Assembly: GCA_016717105.1 (NCBI GenBank)
Contig: JADKGF010000045.1
Coordinates: 1-25,420 of the forward strand
From: Saprospiraceae bacterium
Lineage (GTDB): Bacteria; Bacteroidota; Bacteroidia; Chitinophagales; Saprospiraceae
Length of the DNA stretch: 25,420 nt
Reading direction: 5' to 3'
In this document: positions 9,622-17,388 of the stretch, one piece after another
Layout: every line of letters starts with the position of its first letter
Numbering within the stretch: position 1 is the first letter of the stretch
The notes under the pieces: model-generated
What the model saw: only the letters and a program-made list of their open reading frames with translations
Told to the model about the DNA's origin: nothing
Database searches by the model: none
Translations under genes and position numbers: made by a program

Positions 9622-11826
9622 ATGAAAAATATCCATTTCTTGGTTTTGCTCATTAGTATTAACTTTGTGCTTTCTTCGTGTTCCGCAAAAAAAGAAAATC
9701 AATCCGCCAAGATGACATATAAACCAAGCGTCTTAATGACAAAACAAGATATAGCTAGCCCAGTAGCTGCAACTATTCCACATACTTATAGCGTACATGG
9801 TCAGCAAGTAAATGATCCCTACTTTTGGATGCGGCTGAGTGATGACCAAAAAAATGCAAAAACTCCGGATGCCCAAACCCAAAATGTATTGGACTATCTG
9901 AATGCTGAAAACGCTTATCGCGAAAAAATGATGTCGCACACCGAAGCATTCCAAACCAAACTCTACGAAGAGATAATAGGCAGAATAAAGCAAACTGACA
10001 TGTCCGTGCCTTATAAAGAAAATGGGTATTACTACATCACTAGATACGAGGAAGGGAAAGAATATCCTATCCATAGCCGCAAAAAGGAAGCACTGACAGC
10101 ACCAGAAGAAATCATGCTTAATGTCAATGAAATGGCTGTTAATTATGCATACTATTCCATAAGTGGAAGAACAGTCAGCGAGGATAATAAGATCTTGGCC
10201 TTTGGAGAAGATACGGTAAGCCGACGTCAGTACACTTTAAGATTTAAAGACCTGACTAATGGTAGCTTTCTACCAGATGTAATACCCAATACAACTGGCG
10301 ATGTAGTGTGGGCCAACGACAATAAAACCGTTTATTTTACCAAAAAAGACGCTGCACTCCGATCATACCAGATATACAAACACATCTTGGGTACACCAAT
10401 AAAATCCGATGTCTTGGTGTTTCATGAAAAAGATGAAACATTTAGCACCGATATTTATAAATCCAAATCAAAAAAATATTTGATCATCGTCTCATCGGCT
10501 ACCTTATCTCAGGAATACCGCATCTTGGAAGCTGACAATCCTTCGGGCACATTTCGTTTATTCCATCCAAGAGAACACAAGCTTGAATACGATATCAGCC
10601 ACTTCGAAGATAAGTGGTACATCCGCACCAATAAAGATCATGCAGAAAACTTCAAAATCATGGTCACGCCCGAATCAAATACCCATAAATCTGCATGGAC
10701 AGACTTGATGCCATATGACGCAAATATTTACATAGAAGAGTTCGATATTTTCAAAAACTTCATGGTGCTATCTGTACGAAAAGATGGTATAACTCAGATC
10801 AATATCCGACCTTGGGATGGCAAACCATCGCATTATATTCAATTTGAAGAAGACGCCTACACAACATTTACAGGTTATAATCCTGAGTTTGATACAGACT
10901 TGCTGAGATTGGATTATTCATCGCTGACGACGCCCAACTCTACTTATGATTATCATGTAAGCACAAAAAAGCTCGAATTACTGAAACAACAAGAAGTAGT
11001 GGGCAATTTTGATGCAAGTGCATACACATCAGAACGCAAAATGATCAAAGCACAAGATGGAACCATGATACCACTCTCGATTGTGTATAAAAAAGGATTT
11101 CCTATTGATGGGACGAGACCATTTTTATTGTATGGATATGGTTCGTATGGATATAGCATGGATCCTTATTTTTCATCATCAAGATTGAGTCTCTTGGATC
11201 GTGGATTTGGCTTTGCGATAGCGCATGTCAGAGGTGGACAAGAAATGGGAAGACAATGGTATGAAAACGGAAAATTCTTGACCAAAAAGAATACATTCAC
11301 CGACTTCATTAATTGTGGTGAGTACCTCATAGCCAATAATTATGCTTCCAAAGACCTACTTTTTGCACAAGGTGGAAGTGCTGGTGGCTTGCTGATGGGC
11401 GCCATCATGAATATTCGTCCTGACTTGTGGAAAGGTGTGGTAGCCAATGTACCTTTTGTGGATGTAGTCAATACCATGCTCGACGAAAGTATTCCACTTA
11501 CGACTGGTGAATTTGATGAATGGGGCAATCCAAAAGATAAAACGTACTATGACTACATGAAATCGTACTCGCCGTATGACAATGTAGAAGCCAAAGCGTA
11601 TCCTGCAGCTTTTGTCACTACGGGTTATTGGGATTCGCAAGTGCAGTACTGGGAGCCAGCAAAATGGGTTGCTAAATTGCGCGCTACGAAAACCGACAAA
11701 AACCCATTATTGATGTATTGTGATATGGAGACAGGTCATGGTGGCGCATCGGGTAGATTCAAGAGATTTAAAGAAACGGCCATGGAGTATGCCTTCTTGC
11801 TAGACTTGGCTGGCTTGGGCGAATGA
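9622..11826 (+). CDS. S9-family prolyl oligopeptidase / oligopeptidase B-like lipoprotein
   Basis: This is a serine peptidase of clan SC that cleaves short peptides, here anchored outside the inner membrane. I chose ATG 9622, not the upstream ATG at 9544, because it yields a lipoprotein signal peptide MKNIHFLVLLISINFVLSSC with Cys20 in the lipobox. The N-terminal half forms the seven-bladed propeller. The catalytic domain starts near KMIKAQDGTMIPLSIVYKK. The triad is visible: Ser586 in GGSAGG, Asp671 in GYWDSQV, and His706 in TGHGGASGRF. YGYGSYG and AHVRGGQEMGRQWYE are typical of the oligopeptidase B branch. The length is 734 residues, full for the family, and the frame is intact over 2.2 kb. 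It is transcribed away from the MATE gene and appears to be monocistronic. Confidence 0.93.
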   Translation: MKNIHFLVLLISINFVLSSCSAKKENQSAKMTYKPSVLMTKQDIASPVAATIPHTYSVHGQQVNDPYFWMRLSDDQKNAKTPDAQTQNVLDYLNAENAYREKMMSHTEAFQTKLYEEIIGRIKQTDMSVPYKENGYYYITRYEEGKEYPIHSRKKEALTAPEEIMLNVNEMAVNYAYYSISGRTVSEDNKILAFGEDTVSRRQYTLRFKDLTNGSFLPDVIPNTTGDVVWANDNKTVYFTKKDAALRSYQIYKHILGTPIKSDVLVFHEKDETFSTDIYKSKSKKYLIIVSSATLSQEYRILEADNPSGTFRLFHPREHKLEYDISHFEDKWYIRTNKDHAENFKIMVTPESNTHKSAWTDLMPYDANIYIEEFDIFKNFMVLSVRKDGITQINIRPWDGKPSHYIQFEEDAYTTFTGYNPEFDTDLLRLDYSSLTTPNSTYDYHVSTKKLELLKQQEVVGNFDASAYTSERKMIKAQDGTMIPLSIVYKKGFPIDGTRPFLLYGYGSYGYSMDPYFSSSRLSLLDRGFGFAIAHVRGGQEMGRQWYENGKFLTKKNTFTDFINCGEYLIANNYASKDLLFAQGGSAGGLLMGAIMNIRPDLWKGVVANVPFVDVVNTMLDESIPLTTGEFDEWGNPKDKTYYDYMKSYSPYDNVEAKAYPAAFVTTGYWDSQVQYWEPAKWVAKLRATKTDKNPLLMYCDMETGHGGASGRFKRFKETAMEYAFLLDLAGLGE

Positions 11827-11849
11827 TGAATTTATATTGTCAATTTGAC

Positions 11850-11879
11850 TAACTTTGTATCGTTAAAATCGTGATACAA
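11850..11879 (+). promoter_or_regulatory. Promoter and inverted-repeat operator of the RelBE-type module
   Basis: TAACTTTG at 11850-11857 fits the Bacteroidota -7 consensus TAnnTTTG. An inverted repeat, TTGTATC (11855-11861) and GATACAA (11873-11879), overlaps the -7 box and the expected transcription start. Type II antitoxins usually repress their own promoters through such sites. Confidence 0.55.
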
Positions 11880-11909
11880 TATAGATAACACAAACAAATA
11901 AAATCAGAT

Positions 11910-12114
11910 ATGCCTACAGTAGAACCACGTTACATCACCGACAGTAAAGGCAAAAAATATCTGTTGTACTTCCTATCGAGGATTTTAATGCCATTATGGA
12001 AGAACTGGAAGAGTTGGAAGATTTAAAGCTTTATGATGAAGCCAAAAAGAAGATACTGGTGAACGTATTTTGTTTTCTGATTACTTGAAAAACAGAAAAT
12101 CTAAAAATGCCTAA
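11910..12114 (+). CDS. RelB/Phd-type antitoxin (frameshifted)
   Basis: This small antitoxin-like protein would neutralise the toxin encoded next to it and repress the pair. The N-terminus MPTVEPRYITDSKGKK reads from ATG 11910. After an indel in or near the A-run at about 11950-11956 the frame continues ISVVLPIEDFNAIMEELEEL and DLKLYDEAKKK. After a second indel near 12050-12056 it resumes TGERILFSDYLKNRKSKNA and stops at TAA 12112. Together these pieces give about 67 residues, normal for the family. The toxin ATG overlaps the antitoxin end (ATGCCTAA), as usual for coupled pairs. The two breaks look like sequence errors, but loss of function by mutation cannot be ruled out. Confidence 0.72.
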
Positions 12115-12342
12115 TTATCCGCTGTATTATCTAAAAAAGCACAAAAGCAATTAGATGAGCCTATTATCGAAGCCATTGCTGGATTGGAGGATAATCCACG
12201 ACCTGCCGGTTACAAAAAGCTAAAAGGCAGTGACGCTTATAGGATTAGAACGGGCAATTACCGTATTTTCTATGATATTTTTGACAATGTACTACTAGTG
12301 GATGTTATTGGACTTGGTCATAGAAAAGATATTTATGAGTAA
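12107..12342 (+). CDS. RelE/ParE-family toxin (frameshifted near its start)
   Basis: This is a RelE-fold toxin; family members either cut mRNA on the ribosome or inhibit gyrase. ATG 12107 opens MPNY. One indel near 12119-12125 shifts to the frame that reads LSKKAQKQLDEPIIEAI, then GLEDNPRPAGYKKLKGSDAYRIR (in part), TGNYRIFYDI and LVDVIGLGHRKDIYE before the stop at 12340. The RIRTGNYRIFY strand and C-terminal GHRKDIY are the usual family markers and favour the RelE branch. The combined product is about 78 residues. It overlaps the antitoxin by eight bases. The next gene, the PIN protein, converges on it from the other strand. Confidence 0.75.
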
Positions 12343-12480
12343 ACTTCAGTAAAGAAGTCACATTCTTCCGGTTCCGATTCATGACGTAGCAAATATGTCA
12401 TGCCTAGGCAAAGGAGATCCTATTGCTCTCTGTACTATGGTTTTGAGTTCAATAATTTGATCTTCTTTCAAATTCACTTA

Positions 12481-12990
12481 TCACGAGTTTTCCCATTTTT
12501 TAATTCTAAGATCACATTCTGCTTTTGGCAGATTGAGCCTAACGTTTACTCTAGTATTTAATTCTGTCAATTTCACAACTGCTTCCTTTGGACTTAGCTT
12601 GCCATGTTAAACCATCTGATCAAAGACCCAGAGATGACCACGAACTGTTACATTTTTAGAAGTTGCAAATTTTCTTAGATTATTATCTGATGTTATCAAC
12701 GAACCATTTATATTATTTGAACAAACTATTGCTGAACAATCTTGAATAGATAATTGAGCCTTTTCTGCCTGCAATATATTGATTTCCATTAAATCTTCAG
12801 CTGATAGGCTCAATATCTTAAATGTACCACTCTGTATGAATGGAGTTTAACATTCTATTTGTTCCGTATGCAGTTCTTCTAAAATGAAGTCTGTAGTATG
12901 AAAGACCAAAGGAAGTTCAAAAAAATGCGCTATAAGATCTAGTTTTACTAAATCTATCAGTACATTGGCATCATTGACTACTACTATCAT
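12481..12990 (-). CDS. PIN-domain putative ribonuclease toxin partner of XRE-ImmA protein (two in-frame TAA, probably sequence errors)
   Basis: PIN domains are Mg2+-dependent nucleases and commonly serve as toxins. The start overlaps the stop of the preceding gene as ATGA (12987-12990). The product begins MIVVVNDANVLIDLVKLDL with Asp7, followed by HTTDFILEEL, SIQDCSAIV and LITSDNNLRKFA, which supply the usual acidic residues, and ends LRIKKWENS at TGA 12481. TAA codons lie at 12847-12849 and just after VFDQMV near 12605. The frame and conserved sequence continue unchanged past both. Each is explained by a compensating pair of one-base run errors: TGTTAAACTCC for TGTTTAAACTC, giving LNSFIQ, and GTTTAAC for GTTAAAC, giving VKHGKL. 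The corrected length is 169 residues. True nonsense mutations are the alternative. Confidence 0.72.
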
Positions 12991-14040
12991 ATTTCTATAA
13001 ATTCGTCCCTAAAAGTTGCCAACTTTTGATTAGCAAGATTGGATGCTTTACTCATGGAGATAGCTTCTTCTGATACTGCTCGATAGAGAAGTTGTTTAAA
13101 CCTATACGAGTTTTCATTTCCTTGGTATTTTCCAAATCCAATCTCCATTTTCAGATCAGGGTTTTGATTTACCTTAATACAAAAGCCTTTGTAGGTATTT
13201 TTTTATAACACCTAAAGCTTTTGCCCTTGCCATAATAGCCTGCATTGAAATCCCATAAACTTCTTTTACAGCGATTAATTCATTTATGCTAATATTACCA
13301 CGGATTCTTCCAAATTCTCTGAAAAAAGTGTCTTCAGGTATCAACATGGCTCCCGCAAAACGATGACATAATTTTTCTACATCCTTGTGGGATAATTCTG
13401 AATCGAAATTCAATAATAGATGCCCTAATTCATGTAAAGCAGTAAATCTTTTGCGCTCAACTGAATAGTCTTTACAAATAACAATCACAGGAATATTCTC
13501 ATTGGCCCATCCAGAAAAACCATCAAAACCATCAGGTGCTTTTATTTCTACTACTTTTATTTCTTTATCTTCGAGAAGATCAATCACATTTGGAAGAGCG
13601 TTGAAGCCGATTTTCCAATCAGTCAACAGTTTATTAACCGCTCTCTCTACATCTTCTCCATTACTTATGGTGATGTCATAAATAGGGTTGTGGAATGATG
13701 AAGATATATTTAGATAGTTCTCTAACTCCAAATATCTTGAAATGCTATCCCTAACTTCTTCTTTTAGAGCATCGATATCTTTATTAGTCAATTTACTATT
13801 TTTTCTAAACTCAATGTTAGAAACTTCTACATTGTAAGGCATAAAGAAGTAGTCTGACTTCACACCAAGTACATTTGATAAAGCTAACAGTACCTTGCTG
13901 TCAGGCATCATTTCAGCATTTTCATATTTTTGAATGGCATTATGGCTTACGATGTTATTTAGAGCATCTGATAATTCACGCAACGACATCCGTGCCAACA
14001 TGCGAGCTGACTTTATTCTTTTGGCTATTAATTCCTTCAT
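12987..14040 (-). CDS. XRE-family HTH regulator fused to ImmA/IrrE metallopeptidase (one frameshift)
   Basis: The N-terminal residues 6-65 form a Cro/CI-type helix-turn-helix (SLRELSDALN...SHNAIQKYENAE, in part). A COG2856-type zinc peptidase follows, with H203-E204-x-x-H207 in ALHELGHLLL and probable third ligand Glu222 before HRFAGAMLIPE. Relatives cleave partner repressors or act as antitoxins. The frame breaks at the T7 run 13198-13204. With one base fewer it continues NTYKGFCIKVNQNPDL and then MEIGFGKYQG, ending DEFIEI at TGA 12987. This gives 350 residues, the usual length for this architecture. The stop overlaps the PIN ATG by ATGA, so the two genes are translationally coupled and likely form a toxin-antitoxin module. 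Its operator lies directly upstream. Confidence 0.83.
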
Positions 14041-14058
14041 GATGATTATTTTTTGATT

Positions 14059-14098
14059 TGGTTTACAAAGGTATACATTACAATCGTTTTGTAAACCA
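14059..14098 (-). promoter_or_regulatory. Promoter and operator of the XRE-ImmA/PIN operon
   Basis: An 11-base inverted repeat, TGGTTTACAAA (14059-14069) and TTTGTAAACCA (14088-14098), encloses a third related half-site, ATTACAAT (14078-14085). On the minus strand TACCTTTG (14073-14066) fits TAnnTTTG, which puts the start of transcription near 14060, 20 bases before the ATG. The repeat overlaps the promoter, as expected for autorepression by the encoded HTH protein. Confidence 0.68.
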
Positions 14099-14468
14099 TT
14101 TTAGTCCAAATAATTACAATCTAATACCAATTTTAACTAAATTGTTCTTAATTCTTTCTTGCAATGCTATTGATTGTTACAATCTGCTAAACCTTGTGTA
14201 ATGAGTTGTTTTCAGATTTCTCCTTCAGATCCAGTAGTAGAAGTCATAGACACATGGTCTTGAGTCATTTGACTTATAAATTGGTTTGTTTTTCCTGAAG
14301 GACAAATATGTACAAACTTTGATAAAATTCTTAAAGAGATCTAAAGTATAAAGTAGATTTCACTATTAAATAAGAAAACCATATATCCATTCACCTTGCT
14401 CCCGCAAACCACCATAAAACTTGATACGATTTGCACCCTTTTCTTATAATGGAACTTCCATCCGTCAG

Positions 14469-14495
14469 CAAATATAACAAAATATATTACATCCT
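14469..14495. repeat. Short dispersed repeat, copy A1
   Basis: It contains AACAAAATATATTACATCCT (14476-14495), identical to 22911-22930, with the flanking CAAAT(A/G)T also shared. Confidence 0.6.
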
Positions 14496-14654
14496 TACCC
14501 CAATATTTGTATGCTTAACTCATGCTTTTATTTAGCATCACGATGTAAATGCAGTTATAACGAAAATAATTGGTCCTTTTTACATATTCACAACCTCTTT
14601 GGCATAAATTCTTCTGACATGAAATCAGATGTATATTGTAATGGTAATAAATCG

Positions 14655-14677
14655 TATCAAGCTTTAGCATGACATGC
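14655..14677. repeat. Short dispersed repeat, copy A2
   Basis: It reads TATCAAGCTTTAGCATGACA then TGC, and matches 22876-22898 at 21 of 23 bases. Confidence 0.6.
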
Positions 14678-14770
14678 CTTAACAAAGGGTACAAGTTATA
14701 TAATTTCATTAACAATATTTCATTATATTTATTGCTAAAACTTTGTAACTCAAGTCATCACAAGTCGATA

Positions 14771-14805
14771 TTCTAAATTTCTTCAAATTTGAATCATTAT
14801 CTTTG
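14771..14805 (+). promoter_or_regulatory. Predicted regulator-binding box and promoter of the response-regulator gene
   Basis: TTCTAAA at 14771 and TTCAAA at 14782 are spaced 11 bases, the period of OmpR/PhoB-type direct repeats. TATCTTTG at 14798-14805 matches TAnnTTTG exactly. The same layout recurs before the PepSY-like gene. The box occupies the place of a -33 element, which suggests activation and self-control. The -7 box ends only five bases before the ATG. Confidence 0.6.
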
Positions 14806-14810
14806 CAGAT

Positions 14811-15488
14811 ATGAAGTTATTGATCATAGAAGACGAGCAGGAGCTTGCAGATAGTATCATTAGCTATCTCGCTGGAAACGGTTTTGTTTGTGAGAAAGCA
14901 AATTCAGTAAGCATGGCTATTGACAAAATTTCAAATTATGAATATGATTGTATCTTGCTTGACTTAATGATATGGGATGAAGATGGATTTGAAATATTAA
15001 AAGAGCTAACAAGACAACACAAGAAAGAAGGCGTGATTATTATTTCTGCCAAGGAATCATTAGAGACGCGCATAGAAGGATTACAGTTGGGTGCTGATGA
15101 TTACCTTACCAAACCATTTCATCTATCGGAGCTTTTAGTCAGGATTCAAGCCGTGATGAGAAGGAAAAATTTTAAAGGGAATAACCTTGTGGTATATAGT
15201 GAAATTATAATTGATACTTTTTCCAAAACTGTAAAGGTAAAAGATAAGAAAATAGAAATTACCAAAAAGGAAATTGATTTGTTGCTGTATTTAATAGGGA
15301 ATGAAAATAGAGTGCTTTCAAAAAGTGCCATAGCAGAACATCTTTCGGGAGATATGGCAGAAATGCTTGATAACCATGATTTTGTATATGCACACATCAA
15401 AAATTTAAAAAACAAATTGAAAGATGCGGGTTGCCCGGATTACATTAAGACTGTTTACGGATTAGGATACAAATGGCAAAATGAGTAA
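14811..15488 (+). CDS. OmpR/PhoB-family response regulator
   Basis: This is a two-domain transcription factor phosphorylated by the kinase encoded next to it. The receiver domain (about 1-115) has acidic pocket residues Glu7-Asp8, phospho-acceptor Asp51 in ILLDLM, Ser79 and Lys101 in YLTKPFH. A winged-helix DNA-binding domain follows, ending IKTVYGLGYKWQ, the classic C-terminal wing. At 225 residues it has the standard length and the frame is intact. Its stop overlaps the kinase start by eight bases (ATGAGTAA), so the pair is co-translated. Position directly before a tripartite efflux operon, plus a shared promoter box, suggests it controls envelope or metal/toxic-compound export. The signal is unknown. 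Confidence 0.93.
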   Translation: MKLLIIEDEQELADSIISYLAGNGFVCEKANSVSMAIDKISNYEYDCILLDLMIWDEDGFEILKELTRQHKKEGVIIISAKESLETRIEGLQLGADDYLTKPFHLSELLVRIQAVMRRKNFKGNNLVVYSEIIIDTFSKTVKVKDKKIEITKKEIDLLLYLIGNENRVLSKSAIAEHLSGDMAEMLDNHDFVYAHIKNLKNKLKDAGCPDYIKTVYGLGYKWQNE

Positions 15489-16745
15489 AAATCTTTTACA
15501 AAAAATATCAAGATCATATTTAATCTTTGCCGTATTGGTTTTAAGCTTATTGGCCCCATTATTTTATTTTGTATCTGAAAAATTATATATAGAAGATGCT
15601 GACGAGGCTTTGATATTGCGTAAAAATGAGTTCTTGGCATTCTCACTTGCTCAATTGAATGAAGCTGATATCCCTGTATGGAATAAATTCAACAGAGATA
15701 TAAAGATAAAGGAAACTACACATCTTATGCGAGACACCATTTTTAATACTTCCTATTATGATAGCTTAGCACAAGAAAACGAACCTTATAGAGAATTAAA
15801 CTTCCCAATTTCTATTAATGGCAAAGATTATACTTATTCTGCTAGAATTAACTTGGTAGAAACGACAGACTTAATGAAAAGCGTCGCGATCCTTTTTTTC
15901 ATAATGCTTTCCTTGCTGCTCCTAGGATTATATATCATCACTAAAAGATTATCTGTCAGACTTTGGAAACCATTTTACGAAACATTGCATCAGATTGAGC
16001 AGTTTGAAATAGACAAAACCAATCATCCCAATTTAAAATCTACCAGTATTGAAGAATTTAATCGATTAAATCAAAGTATCCAAAAACTGATAAATAAGAA
16101 TACATCCATTTATCACAATCAAAAAGAATTTATAGAAAATGCAGCGCACGAATTGCAAACGCCTTTAGCCGTTTTTCAGGCTAAAATTGATACACTTATT
16201 CAAAGCGTCGATTTAACAGAGCAGCAAAATCAAATTCTAAGTTCCTTAAACGATAGTGTTTCACGATTAAACCGGTTAAACAAAAATCTTCTTTTGATTT
16301 CTAAAATGGAAAATGATATTTACAGTGAAAAGCAAAAAATCAACTTGAATGATGCACTATCAAAGCACTTTGAGTTTTTTGCTGAGCAGGCGGATTCCAA
16401 AAACCTAGCTATTGAGATAAACATGAAAGAAAATGTTACCATAAATTCAAATCCAGCCTTAACGGAAATCCTCATTAGCAACCTATTCCTAAATGCAATA
16501 AGGCACAATGTGAGTAATGGAAAAATAATAATAAGCTCACGAATGATGCTTTGACCTTTTCAAATACTGGAGGAGGACAAGCTTTGGTTAGTGATAAATT
16601 GTTTAACCGTTTTTCAAAATCAAATGCATCTGAAAAAGGTAATGGTTTAGGATTGTCTATTATTAAGAAAATTGCGGACATCCACGGTTGGCAAATTTCT
16701 TACTATTTTTTTAATAATCTACATTCATTTTCAGTGAATTTTTAA
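15481..16745 (+). CDS. Membrane sensor histidine kinase (one frameshift)
   Basis: This inner-membrane kinase senses a periplasmic signal and phosphorylates the response regulator. The first membrane segment is at about 13-32. A periplasmic domain of about 100 residues follows, and the second membrane segment is at about 134-153. The phospho-acceptor is His223 in NAAHELQTPLA; the N-box is LFLNAIRHN, and the ATP lid has NTGGG and GNGLGLSIIKKIADIHGW. The frame breaks near 16536: one side ends GKIIIS and the other resumes LTNDALTFSNTGGG, so one missing base accounts for it. The joined product is 421 residues, as expected for CusS/EnvZ-like kinases. The next gene starts 164 bases downstream from its own promoter. 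Confidence 0.88.
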
Positions 16746-16841
16746 AATTTACAGACTAGTTTTTTCATTTAACCAGAATTATGGGAGGAATCGAGATATT
16801 CTATGAATATTTCAGGTTGAATTACCCTGGCCTTACCATAA

Positions 16842-16875
16842 TTCTAAATTTCTTCTAAATCAGTAGTCAACTTTG
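16842..16875 (+). promoter_or_regulatory. Predicted regulator-binding box and promoter of the PepSY/efflux operon
   Basis: TTCTAAAT at 16842-16849 is repeated exactly at 16853-16860, an 11-base period. CAACTTTG at 16868-16875 is one base from the TAnnTTTG consensus. The segment ATTCTAAATTTCTTC is shared with the response-regulator promoter, and the spacing from box to -7 differs by only one base. Confidence 0.62.
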
Positions 16876-16909
16876 CAGTAAATATTTTAAATCAATAAAT
16901 GATACTGTA

Positions 16910-17335
16910 ATGAGAAGATTAGTTTTAGTAGTGATTTCGATGGTGATAACTTCACTCACATTTGCACAAAGTGTACATGAAAAACAAGTGCCTGCACAGG
17001 TTAAAAAAGTTTTTCACACAAATTATCCCACCGCGAAAAATGTAAAATGGGACAAAGAAGGTGAAATGTTTGAAGTAAACTTTGATCAAAATAATGTCAA
17101 ACATTCAGTTGTATTTGATCATCAAGGCAATATCCATGAAATCGAGGTAAAAATTGAACTTTCGCAACTTCCCAAAGGCCTTATGGAATATGTCAAAACG
17201 CATTATAAACAAGCAATAATGGGCGCGGCTAAAATAATTGATGTTAGAGGTGCAATAACTTATGAAGCGGAAATCAAAGGAATGGATTTAATTTTTGATG
17301 CTAATGGTAAATTCATGAAAGAGATGAATAATTAA
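16910..17335 (+). CDS. PepSY-like periplasmic protein
   Basis: This exported 141-residue protein has a signal peptide MRRLVLVVISMVITSLTFA before QSVHEK. The mature part holds two PepSY/BLIP-like repeats: VPAQVKKVFHTNYPTAKNVK with the strand WDKEGEMFEVNF, then LPKGLMEYVKTHYKQA followed by an ITYEAEIKGMDLIFDANGKF strand set. Proteins of this kind are common in Bacteroidota beside two-component systems and RND efflux genes; their biochemical role is not established. It follows its own predicted regulator-controlled promoter and lies 53 bases before the outer-membrane channel start, so it is the first gene of the efflux operon. It may be a periplasmic accessory or signal modulator. Confidence 0.82.
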   Translation: MRRLVLVVISMVITSLTFAQSVHEKQVPAQVKKVFHTNYPTAKNVKWDKEGEMFEVNFDQNNVKHSVVFDHQGNIHEIEVKIELSQLPKGLMEYVKTHYKQAIMGAAKIIDVRGAITYEAEIKGMDLIFDANGKFMKEMNN

Positions 17336-17388
17336 GGCGTAACCACATGTTTTCACTAAGAGACGATAGACTTATAATATTTATAAAA

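Larger units (their letters stand above)
14104..14770. other. Gene-free region upstream of the two-component genes
   Basis: No convincing gene is seen here on either strand; the open frames lack family sequence and run through repeat-like DNA. The stretch holds two segments also found downstream of the efflux operon: 14469-14495 (matching 22904-22930) and 14655-14677 (matching 22876-22898). The rest is AT-rich with no clear structure. Confidence 0.5.

Noticed and set aside
12481..12990. Stop-codon readthrough or recoding in the PIN gene
   Set aside because: Neighbouring genes show many run-length errors, and compensating errors at both TAA sites give better family residues without invoking recoding.
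14515..14715. A 66-codon minus-strand open frame before the response regulator
   Set aside because: It has low-complexity composition and no recognisable domain, and it spans the dispersed repeat at 14655-14677.
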